From Selaginella moellendorffii (lineage: Eukaryota; Streptophyta; Lycopodiopsida; Selaginellales; Selaginellaceae): a stretch of DNA of 64,000 nt. Under the pieces are notes generated by a model. That model saw only the letters and a program-made list of their open reading frames with translations, did no database searches and was not told the origin of the DNA. Where the stretch lies: assembly GCF_000143415.4 (NCBI RefSeq), contig NW_003314273.1, positions 1,038,264 through 1,102,263 of the forward strand, in the 5' to 3' direction. The position numbers were made by a program, and so were the translations under genes. Shown here piece by piece: positions 48,717 through 59,020 of the stretch; positions within the stretch are counted from its first letter, which is position 1; each line of letters begins with the position of its first letter.

Positions 48717-48770
48717 TGTCCCCCTTTGCTGCGCTGCGCAAACTTGCAGTACCTAGGTCATACAAGGTAG

Positions 48771-49560
48771 ATGGGCGGGCATGGCGGCCTCAATATCCTG
48801 CCCCAGAAGCGCTGGAACGTCTACAACTGGGACAACAGGGAGCGAGTGCGAAGGGACGAGCAGGAGGCGGAGCGGCAGCAGCAAGAGGAGCAGCAGCAGC
48901 AGCGGGATCGCGATGCCGAGTCGCGGCTGGACAAGCTTCGCACCAGCGCGCGCACCGGCCGCACCCAACCCTCTGCCCCTGACGAGACAGCCGCAGCCGC
49001 CGCGCCCGCGCCCGCACCCGCGCCCGCCCCCGCGGCGCCGCTCACCACCCACGACCAGCTCCTGGATCTCTTCGACGACGACAAGGGTGTGGCGCTGGTG
49101 CCCAGGAACAGGCACAAGGAACACAAGGAGAGGGAGCACAAGAGGGACAAGGAATTGGAGAGGGAGCGGAGGCGAGAGATCCGGCAGGCCAAGAAGAAGC
49201 AAGAGGAACTTGGTGAGGCGGAGGAGAGGTACAGGCTGGGCGGCGCCCGCTCCACGGCGCAGCCTTGGTACATGCAGTCGAGGCCGGAGGAACACGATCA
49301 CGCTGCTGCAACAGGTTGGTATTGTGCGGCAGTGTGTACATGAAAGAAATTAACTCCGTGCCTTGCAAGGTGGTGGTGGTGGTGGTGCTGCTGCTGCTGC
49401 TGGTGACAAGAAGAGGAAGAAGAGCTTGGAGGAGCTGCGAGCTGAAAGGTTGCAGAGAGAGGAGAGGGAGCGAGCCAAGGCACGCAAGCTGCTGCCCTGC
49501 ACCAGCAGCAGCAGCAGCAGGAAGCACTACAACTCGAGCTTTGGGTTTGGCACGAGATAA
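48771..49560 (+). CDS. LENG1: LENG1-like protein with CIR N-terminal domain
   Basis: The ATG at 48771 gives MGGHGGLNILPQKRWNVYNW then DNRERVRRDE, the CIR-N motif shared with LENG1 and some splicing-related proteins. A charged coiled-coil middle follows, with a repeated Pro-Ala tract (APAPAPAPAPAAP) and Lys/Glu/Arg-rich helices. The conserved PWYMQSRP box comes next. After one intron a Gly/Ala run leads to KRKKSLEELRAERLQREERE, matching the LENG1 C-terminus. TAA is at 49558-49560. The molecular role is poorly known; an RNA-processing link is inference from the CIR-N domain. The CYP18-2 start is 41 bp downstream. Confidence 0.85.
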
Positions 49561-49601
49561 AGCTAGGTTTTGCTTGTTTTAGGGCTCTTGTTACATCCGC
49601 A

Positions 49602-50304
49602 ATGGAAGAGAGCGTTGCTCCGCTAGTCACCCTTGACACCTCCATGGGCTCTTTCACTCTGGAGCTCTACCACAAGCACGCTCCCAAGACATGTCGAAAT
49701 TTCAGCGAGCTGGCCAGGCAGGGATACTACGACCAGGTCAAGTTCCACCGCGTCATCAAGGTAACTCTTATCGCTGCTCTCTCACCTCAGTCCATCCGAG
49801 CCGCCGCCAGGATTTCATGATCCAAGGAGGCGACCCCAGTGGCACCGGCAGAGGAGGAGAGTCAATTTACGGGTATGTTTCGCCTTCTCTGTTGTCAATC
49901 AAGCATTCCCATTCCTTGGTTTTGTATGCAGCCGGCAGTTCGAGGACGAGCTAACCCGGGAGCTCAAGCACACTGGAGCGGGTGTTTTATCCATGGCCAA
50001 CTCCGGCCCAAACACCAACGGGAGCCAGTTCTTCATAACGCTCGCCCCCACGCCGTGGCTCGATGGTTGGTATCTATTCAGATTCCCGGCCTGACCTGCT
50101 CTCTCTCCTCTCGCTCACGCAGGCAAGCACACCATATTCGGGAGAGTATGCAAAGGGATGGATGTTATCAAGCGACTGGGAAACGTGCACACTGACAAGA
50201 GCGACAGGTTTGGCTTGAGCTTGTCAAGTCTTGCGTTTTCTCATGCTCGTGCTTACAGGCCTGTTCACGACGTCAAGATTCTCAAGGCCACCGTCGTGGA
50301 CTGA
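49602..50304 (+). CDS. CYP18-2: spliceosomal cyclophilin CYP18-2/PPIL1
   Basis: A peptidyl-prolyl cis-trans isomerase that rides on SKIP in the spliceosome. The ATG at 49602 gives [20 protein letters not shown]. Cyclophilin residues are intact: FHRVIK joined to [20 protein letters not shown], then [52 protein letters not shown] and [14 protein letters not shown]. The active-site Arg (FHRV), Gln (IQGGD), Phe (SQFFI) and the usual Trp/His positions are seen. About four small introns. TGA is at 50302-50304, nine bases from the stop of the convergent NECAP gene. Confidence 0.95.
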
Positions 50305-50313
50305 AGTGCTCAC

Positions 50314-51241
50314 TCAGAATGCTGCCCAACCCGCGCCCTTGCTGCTGGTGCCGCCGCTGCTGCTCTTGTTGTTATTGCTAGCCAAGGAAGGCAATCCGGC
50401 CTGGAGCGCGAGCTCGTTTCCTTAGTTACCACCAGTTTAAAGTTTCAAGGCAAAGACACTTACTTGGAGCTGGGACAGATCTGCAAGCGGATCCGGGGGC
50501 AATGCAGGAGATTGATGGAGCTTTATTTTTGTGTCGTTTGCAGGAGATGGTGGTGGTGGAAGAGGCGAGCGAATGCGCCCGCCCCCCGGTGGGGGTGCCA
50601 GAGGCGCCGCCATCCGCCCCGTGCTGGCCATGGAGGAGGACGTTGCATTCTTGATGCCGCCGCTTTGAGCTGTGCGCGTCTTGACATTGATCTTGATCGT
50701 TTCTCCCTCCTGAAACAAGAGGATGCGTCAGTTGTGCATGGGTGAGGTACGAGGGAGGCACCTTGAGACGGAGGTCGAGGCTGGTATCGGAGGGGGAATG
50801 CTGGGAATGCTGCTCTCCTCCTCCTCGCCTTGCAGCATGCTTGTCGAAGTCGGAGAGAGCAACATTGAAGTCAAAGGCGTCGCTCCTCTCGCTGAAGCCC
50901 AGGCCCAGAAACGCGTGCCTGCCCCTGCCGTCGTCCACTTTCAGCACAAAGTAGCGCGACGAGTCCAGCACGCTCTCCACCGTCGCGTCTCTCTTACCGG
51001 CCTCCACGGGGCATGCGGCGAAGAGCTCCCCGGTGTTGGAATCCTCGAGGCGCACCTCGCATTTGCCCCCAGTGGACACGAGGCGCAGCCTGCCCGACCA
51101 GATCTTGTCCGATTGGAGCCACTCGCCGCACTTGTAGCCGGCGCTGGTGGTCCGCGGCGGGATCTTGTACACGGACACCTCGCGCACCACCAAGAGCGTC
51201 GTCGCCTCCGGATCTACATCCTCCTCCTCGCCCTCCACCAT
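50314..51241 (-). CDS. NECAP: NECAP-like clathrin-adaptor-associated protein
   Basis: An endocytic accessory protein with a PH-like PHear domain that binds AP-2. The ATG at 51239-51241 leads to EATTLLVVREVSVYKIPPRT, GYKCGEWLQSDKIWSGRLRL, GELFAACPVEAGKRDATVES and FLGLGFSERSDAFDFNVALS. After an intron comes EGETIKINVKT and a Pro-rich tail. The simple frame ends at 50437, but a consensus donor (CAA|GTAAGT) joins in phase to LALQAGLPSLASNNNKSSSG and the terminal GAGWAAF. That is the WxxF adaptor-binding motif typical of NECAPs, so I extend the gene to TGA 50314-50316. Confidence 0.9.
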
Positions 51242-51306
51242 AGCTCCACCCTAGGGCAACGTGGCGGTCCCGGGATAGGGCTAGCTTAGCTAGGGTTGTG
51301 GGTGCG

Positions 51307-54300
51307 ATGAAGGAAATGGTGGATTTGCCGCCCCGGCTGCTGGGCGACACCACCAAGTGCGTAGACGGCGAGCTCCCGGTGATCATGCCCACTGTGCTGC
51401 TGCCCCCGGCTCCCAAATTCAAATGGGGGGACTTCGAGGAGGAGGAGGAGGAGGCGGCGGCGGCGGTGGAGGAGGAGGCACCGTCACTCCCTGCTGGCGG
51501 CGACAAGGATGAATCCACTACCAGGGCAGCGGAGGAGGAGGAAGAAGCTGTTGCTACATCAGTTGCGGAGGAGGATCAGCGTGTTTCGTCACCCAGTGCG
51601 CACAATGTTGGTGAAGCTCCTGTGGACATGGACAACAGCGTGGTCATGGAAACATTCAGGATTTGTGCCCGAGGAGCCCCCGCCGCCCCCGCCCCTGCCG
51701 AGTCGGGCGGAGAGAAGAAGGAAAGGTTTCGGCACCGCCTGTGGTGCTATCTGTTTGAGAACTTGAATCGCGCCATCGACGAGCTCTACTTCCTGTGCGA
51801 GCTGGAATGTGACATGGAGCAGATCCACGAGGCTCTCCTGGTTTTCAACGAAGCTGGCCTGGACTTCAGCGAGCTCAAGGCTAGAGTTGGAAACTTCGAA
51901 ACGCTCAAGAAGAAGAAAGCCGGTTCTGGACAAGCCATGGACAGCAGTGATGCCACAAAGGTGGAGCAACGACCGCATGCTATCGCTTGGGAGGTACGGG
52001 CTTGATTGAGCCTCTTGTTGTCTGTTGGTTGCTCAGACGCACGGTTGCATTGCCTCAGGTGCGTAGAATGGCATCCTCTCCTCGTCGTGCCGACATCCTT
52101 TCCCTGTCGCTTGAGGCTTTCAAGAAAGTGCACAATGGAACAAGCAGCAAGCAGCACGAGAGCACGCATCACACAAGTCGCAGGAGTGCCGTCCGGTTTC
52201 TGTCCTTTGAGCAAGACACCATGCCCGTGGTGAACGATAATGCTGCTGCTACAGAGGAGCGGGAGGAGAAACAGGCACTAGCGCCGCATGGCAAGGGGCA
52301 GGAGCTGCACAAGGACGTCGACAAAGTGGCGGCGGCGGCAATCGACGTGAAGAAGCTGGACTGTCCTCCATGCAAGGAGGACGTTAAGCCTTCTCAGGCC
52401 GGCGACCATGATGCAAGTCCAAGGCCTTTGCGCTGCGATGGAAAAGTCAGTTCGAACCCGGCGGCTTTGGAAGCATGGAAGGAGAAGAGAAACTGGGAGG
52501 ATATCCTATCCTCCCCTCTGGGAAACGTACCCAAGGCATCTGCTTCTCCTGGAGGTGGTGGAAGGAAAAGTACCGAGCGTGGTCGCGTTCTGCATGACAA
52601 GCTCATGTCACCGGAACGCAAGAAGAAGTCCCCCATGGAGATGAAGAAAGAAGTTGACGAGAAGCAAGCACGGGCCACAAGAATCAGAAGAGAACTTGAA
52701 AATGAACGAGCTCTTCGTCTCCAGCGCACAACCGAGAAGCTCAATCGTGTCAGTGAATGGCAAGCTGTCCGAAGCACGAAGTTGAGAGAAGGAATGCATG
52801 CACGCCAACAGCGGGGAGAGTCGCGGCATGAGGCGCACCTCGCACAGATCGCAAGGAGGGCCAGTGACGAGAGCAGCAAAGTGAGTGAGGTGCGGTTCAT
52901 CACGTCACTCAACGAGGAAAACAAAAAGTTGTCCCTCCAGCAAAAGCTTCAAGACTCAGAGGTAAGGCGGGCGGAGCGGCTCCAGAGCCTCAGAATCAAG
53001 CAGAAGGAAGATGTTGCCAGAGAAGAGGCTGCAATGGAGCGCAGGAAGCTTCTCGAGGCTGAAAGGCTGCAGCGTATTGCAGACACGCAGCGGAAAAAGG
53101 AAGAAGCCCAGGCTAGGAGGGAGGAGGAGCGCAAGGCTGCTAGTGCTGCCCGGGAGGCACGCGCCGTGGAACAAGTCCGGAAGAAGGAAGTAAGGGCCAA
53201 AGCGCAGGAAGAGGAGGTGGAGCTGCTGAGGCAAAAGTTGGCCGAGCGTCTGCGCGAGAGTGCTCTCCGTCGGAAAATATACCTGGAGCAGATCCGGGAG
53301 AGGGCTGTTATGGACACGCGGGAGCAGGGTTCACCACTGTCGAGGCGGCCTTCTAGCAGAGAGGGTGGACAGGCCGGCCGCGCTCCAGCCCCTTTAGCCA
53401 ACGACGCTCCTCCTGAGGTTTGTGAGATGCGGCTTGTTGGACCGGTCAAGTTCTCTCCAAATGCGAATGCAGCATCGACTACCACGGCTAGTTCCGATGG
53501 CCATCACCTCAAGAAGCGGATAAAGAAAATACGACAGAGGCTGACCACCAGGAGATTTGACTTTGTTGAGACGCCCGCTCCCGGGGTGGAGAGCTCCAGC
53601 AGGTCTAAGCTAGGACGCTGGGTACAGGAGTTGCAAAGGCTCCAGCAAGCAAGGAAAGCTGGGGCTTCGGCAACTGTCCAGATTATTGCGGAAATCATCA
53701 AGGTATACCAACTCTTCACATAATTCTTCATATAACCTGACTTACTCTAATTTTCTGTCCATAGCACCTCGACGGGAAAGAGGCTGAGCTGCATGTTGCC
53801 CGCCACACGGGCCTTGTTGACTTCATTGCTACAGCACTTCCTGCCTCTCATACCTCGAAACCGGAGGCCTCGCAGACTACAGTCGCCCTTCTCAAACTAT
53901 TGGTGGTCTTGCTCACGCTTCCTGCAAACCGAAGCTATTTCTTGGCGCGAAACTTGCTGCCGCCTCTGGTACCCATTCTATCCACTGCGCTCGAGAATTA
54001 CAGCAGTGTGGGCTGCTCGGCCAGCAGCAGCACGGGTGACAAGCTGGTTGTGGACGACAAGTTCAATGCGGTTGGGGAGGTCCTGGAAGACCTGCTCAAG
54101 TGCGTCACCCACGTCATGGGACATAGCTCTTTGGATGAGCGGCAGCTGCAAATGCAGGACGACCTGGTGGAGCTCATTGTAGCCTGTGACATCATTCATC
54201 GCCTCCGCAACTTGTTTGCACTCTTTGACAGGCCACAGGTTGAAGGGGCGCCCTTCCCACCACCCGTACTTCTCGGCCTCAAGCTACTCGACACACTGAC

Positions 54301-55658
54301 GCGAGGAAAGACGCTGACGGCGGCACAGTCTCCGTCCAGTATGGCAGCTCAATTCTTCTACTTTCAAAAGTTGATGGGAATGAAGAGGCCGGCCGAAGTA
54401 CAGGAGTTGCCGTTTGACGAGCTCGAGAGCAACCGCCATCCATCAGACTGCGCTTCTAGCTGCAGCGAACCTGCCGAGGACCAGCTAGTCGAGGCTGACC
54501 GCACTTCCAAATTGGATGCAGGAACGAGCAACAGGGACGAACTGAGGAGACCATCGTACGCGAGTAAATCTGTCGGCTTTCTTCTCGTGGCCATTGCCGA
54601 GACTGGAATGGTCGGCCTTCCCTCACTGCTTACCGCCGTTCTGTTGCAGTCTAATCCAAGAGCTGCTTCCACTGACCAGGCAAGCAAATTTCCTTTCCAC
54701 TGCTTTTTGTTTGACTGACTTTGTCTGGCTCTAGGCCTTGCCGTTGAACTTTGAAGAGGTTGCTACCAGTGTTCTCAGGGTTCTTAACAACACCGCATGC
54801 CTAGACCTCTCTCTAGTGCAGAACATGTTGGCAATGCCAGATTTGAAGATGGAATTTTTCCATCTGGTTAGCTTCTTGTTATCGTACTGCACTGGCAAGT
54901 GGAGAACTACGACGGATCAGGTTTTACAACTTGCCTCTTAAATTACCTAGTAACGTTCTTTGTAGGTGGCATCACTGCTACTCGAAACGCTTCTACTTCT
55001 TGGCTATTTTGCTCTCTTGCACACTGGGAACCAAGCAGTACTTAGGTGGGGTAAAAGCCCGACGATTCTGCACAAGGTCTGTTGTCTTACTTCGGCTTCC
55101 GAGCCTGTTTTTGACGTGCTTCGTTCTTTACAGATATGTGATTTGCCATTTGCGTTCTTTAGTGATGCCGAGCTCACACCGATTCTAGTCGGCACGCTTC
55201 TGGCCGCATGCTACGGGAGTGAGCGCAACAGGGATGTCATCCAGCAAGAACTGAGCATGGAGCTGGTGCTTTCCGTGTTGAGATCCTCTAGAGGACAAAC
55301 TGAGAGCAGCAAGGCAGGCATTCAGAGTGCGGAAGCCATGCTAAATGCAGCTGCCGTCCAGCAGCAGGTGGTGAGACGCATGGATGTCATTACTGAGGAA
55401 TGCGACGAGGAAATGCAACACAAACAGCAGCAGCTACCAGGGGCTACTGCTAGTACTGAAGACCGAAACCTCGACGACTTCTCAGAGGTAACATCGGGTC
55501 GGCGGTCAGTAGTAGCAAGCAAGAATGGCATCAAGGCAAAGAAGGTACAAAGGCCTAGGTGTCAAGAGTGCAACCGGGATTCTCTTGTGTTTCTGTTAGA
55601 GAACCGGTTTCCATCTAGCTTGTGGGACAACGCAATTGATTTCTTCTCAATAAGATAG
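51307..55658 (+). CDS. SCAPER: SCAPER homologue (S-phase cyclin A-associated protein in the ER)
   Basis: A large ER-associated protein; the animal member binds cyclin A/CDK2 and mutations affect cilia. The ATG at 51307 gives MKEMVDLPPRLLGDTTKCVD. An acidic stretch (GAG repeat) precedes the SCAPER N-terminal block RFRHRLWCYLFENLNRAIDE, LYFLCELECDMEQIHEALLV. A long Glu/Arg/Lys-rich coiled coil (52650-53320) follows, with repeats such as AERLQRIADTQRKKEEAQAR. Then come helical repeats (HLDGKEAELHVARHTGLVDF, ALLKLLVVLLTLPANRSYFL) and LLVAIAETGMVGLPSLLTAV. The C-terminus is VFLLENRFPSSLWDNAIDFF. A cysteine pair (CQECNR) lies near the end. Confidence 0.88.
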
Positions 55659-55730
55659 GTAGGACACCCTGGACAAAAAAGAAATAACCAGAAAAGAGTG
55701 TCTTCGTCCATGTCGTACCGTGTGTGCCTC

Positions 55731-58700
55731 TCATTCCTCCATGTCTTCGTCATCGTCATCCAACGTCTCCTCTATTCTCATCTTCTTGACACGGGCGTCT
55801 GTGCTAGACGCCGTTGACGACGGAACACTTATTAACACGTCCTTGTCCGTGCCTCTTCCATTCTTGTCTACCCGGCACACTAACTCTGTTCCTCCGGGCC
55901 TTATGTCAATGTAGACTGTGGAATTCTCGTCGATTTCTCCATTGATGAGCATTCGTGAAAGCTGCGTCACCACCTTTTTCTCGAGCCATCTGCGAATAGG
56001 ACGGGCGCCGTAAACCTGAAACAACGATACTCGGAAGGATAAACAAGAGAGAATGAAAGAGTTCATACCGGATCGTAGGCCTCCGATAGGACGTGATCGA
56101 GAGCTGCGTCCGACACACCAAGGGCCACTCCTCTTTGAGCCAGGCGCATTGCCACCTCCTTCATCTGTATCCGGGCAACCTTGCGAAGCTGCTCGTGAGA
56201 CAATGGATGAAATACGACGATGTCGTCCAGCCGATTAAGCAGCTCCGGCCTGAAGTGCCTTCTCACCTGGAGCAACAACAGTTGGTCAAAGAGGCTTGAA
56301 CTGGTAATAGACCACTCACCTCCATCATCACTTTTTCCTTCGCCGCCTTCATGGTTGTCTGCCCAATCATTCCAGACAACAGATGCTCGGCTCCCAGGTT
56401 GGATGTCATGATGATTACGCACTCTGCAAAGTTTACCGTACGACCCTGGCCATCGGTAAGGCGACCGTCATCTAGAAGTTGCAATAGCGTGTTGAAAATT
56501 GAACTATGCGCTTTCTCGACTTCATCAAACAGAATCACACTGTATGGACGCCGCCTCACAGCTTCAGTTAGCTGGCCACCTTCTTCGTAGCCGACATACC
56601 TGGAAAGCATTCGTTTCGTTTAGTTCGGCACAACTAAGTAGAAAGCACACAACATACCCCGGCGGTGCACCGATCAGCCTTGCGACGGCATGCTGCTCCA
56701 TGTACTCCGACATGTCTAGGCGGATGAGCTGATTCTCGTCGTCAAACAACTGCTCGGCCAACGCCTTCGCCAGCTCAGTCTTTCCAACGCCAGTTGGTCC
56801 AAGAAACATGAAGGATCCGGTGGGCTGCCGTGGCCTACCCAGCCCCGCACGAGATCTGAGCACAGCCTCCGCGACGGCCTCAACCGCTTCATCTTGCCCA
56901 ACCACCCTTTCATGGAGTCGCTTACCAAGCCCAACCAGCCTTTCCTTGTCGTCTTGACCCAACCTCTTCACAGGCACTCCTGTCCATCGGCTGACTACCT
57001 GCGGTAACGTATTGAGGACATGACAAACAAGAGAATCCGGCGTACCTCCGCGATTTGTTCGGGGCCTACTGCTTCGGTTAGCATGTTATTCTCCTCAGCT
57101 TCCTTCTCGATCCTCGCAATAGCAGCATCTATCTCTTGTAAGCCCCCGTAACGTATATCGGCTGCGCGGGCCAAATCCATTCTTCTCTCCGCTTCTTGCA
57201 AACTGATTTGCAACTCCTCACGCTTTTTCTTCAGCCTACGCAGCTGGTCGACGCGCTCCTTCTCCTTCTGGTATCTCATCTTCAGAGGCTGCAACTTCTC
57301 CTTAAGATTGTCCAGCTCCTGATGGACCTGATGCAACACCATCAGTAAGAATCACCAGGACCCAGAGCCTACATACCTCCACAAGCCGATCTTTGCTGGC
57401 TTTATCCTTTTCCTTTTCAAGCGCGTGCATCTCAATTTCGAGCTGAATGCGTTGCCTCTCCAGTTTGTCAATCTCTTCCGGCTGGCTGTCCAGCTGCACG
57501 CGGACATTAGCACAAGCCTCATCCACGAGATCAATCGCCTTGTCGGGCAAGTGCCGTCCTGAGCCAAACATTGTGTTAGCAACGCTGGGCATTCCGGTGT
57601 GTTACGTACCCGCGATATAGCGACTAGAGAGCTGCGCCGCAACAACGAGTGCCCGGTCCATGATCCTAACTCCGTGATGCCCTTCGTACCTCTCCTTGAG
57701 GCCACGCAGAATACTGATTGTCTCGGGCACCGACGGCTCCTTGACCAAGACCTGCTGAAATCGCCGCTCGAAAGCTGCGTCCTTCTCCACGTACTTGCGG
57801 TACTCAGCGAGCGTAGTGGCACCAATGCAGCGGAGAGTTCCCCTGGCCAGCATGGGCTTGAAGAGGTTGGCAGCGTCCATGGAGCCTTCGGTACGACCTG
57901 CATGCATGGTGTATGAGCAACATGTGCGACAAACAAGTGTCCATTGCACGCACCGGCTCCGAGGACAAGATGCACCTCATCGATAAAGAGGATGACTTTG
58001 CCCTGCGCGTCTTCCACCTCCTTGAGCACGGCTTTGAGCCGCTCCTCAAACTCACCCCGGTATTTGGCACCGGCAATGAGCGCACCCATGTCCAGCGCAA
58101 TGACGCGCACGTCCGACAGGTTGCTGCCATCCATCCAAGTCAGTCAAAACAGAGACAAACATATACATCCACACGCACCTGGGGATGTCGCCCCGCACGA
58201 TCCTCTGCGCCAGGCCTTCCACCACGGCAGTCTTGCCCACCCCGGGCTCCCCAATGAGCACGGGGTTGTTCTTGGTCCTCCGGGACAGGATGCGTACCAC
58301 CCTCCTGATCTCCTCGTCCCTCCCAATGACGGGGTCCAGCTTGCCAGCCTCCTCAACCAGGTCCTTGCCATACTTTTTGAGCGCATCGAAGTTGGTGTCC
58401 CCGCCCGCGCTCTCCACCTTCTTGCCGGACCCCCTCAGCTTTTCCAGCTCCGACTTCACCTTGGACGGCGAGATGCCCGCCTCCGTCAGGCAGTCGGACA
58501 GCTGCGAGTCTTCCAGCAGCGCCAGAATGAGCTGATCCACCGCCAGGTACGTGTCGCCTTTGCTCTTCTGCGCCGAATGTGCCTTGCGCACGATCTTGCT
58601 CAATGCGCTGTTGACGGGCACCTCCTCCGGGGGGGGGTTCTGGCAGGGGATCTTGCTGAGGTAGCGGCGGAGCACCCTCTCCAGGGACGCCGCGGATTCG

Positions 58701-58855
58701 TCGCCCACCGCCTGCTTGAGCAGCCCCTCGGGATCGGTGAGCAGCACCAGCGCCAGGTGCAAGGGCGTGAACTGCGCATGCCCCATGGACTGCGCCATCT
58801 CCTGCCCGGCCGCCAGGGCCTCGCGCGTCTTGTGCGTGAAACGATCCGGATTCAT
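55731..58855 (-). CDS. HSP101: HSP101/ClpB1 cytosolic disaggregase
   Basis: A hexameric AAA+ unfoldase that rescues aggregated proteins with HSP70 and is needed for heat tolerance. The ATG at 58853-58855 gives [20 protein letters not shown] with no transit peptide, so it is cytosolic or nuclear. The N domain is followed by ATPase 1 (Walker [14 protein letters not shown]; Walker [16 protein letters not shown]; pore [12 protein letters not shown]). The coiled middle domain ([20 protein letters not shown]) and ATPase 2 ([40 protein letters not shown]) come next. The C-terminus [20 protein letters not shown] ends in an acidic tail ([13 protein letters not shown]). About six short introns. Imperfect heat-shock elements lie upstream. 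Confidence 0.95.
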
Positions 58856-58931
58856 CCTTTTCCCTTGTGCGATCACAATCGGAGCTGCCCAGTAGCCCTA
58901 GGTAAATGTTTTGTAGGAGCTGGAGAGAGAG

Positions 58932-58962
58932 CTCTAGAAGCCTCGAGAGCGCCAGCCACGTG
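58932..58962 (-). promoter_or_regulatory. heat-shock-element-like array and G-box upstream of HSP101
   Basis: CTC-TA-GAA-GC-CTC-GA-GAG (58932-58949) reads as four alternating HSE units in 5-bp phase, with CTC and GAG standing for TTC and GAA. CACGTG lies at 58957-58962. Both lie 77-107 bp upstream of the HSP101 ATG. Confidence 0.45.
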
Positions 58963-59020
58963 TCGCCCGAATATACCGGACAAATGTTTTAGGGTTCTTG
59001 TGAGGGCAACCGACGTGCCA

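Noticed and set aside
48753-49301. Minus-strand open frame rich in Leu, Arg and Gly
   Set aside because: Antisense to the Glu/Arg-rich LENG1-like coding sequence.
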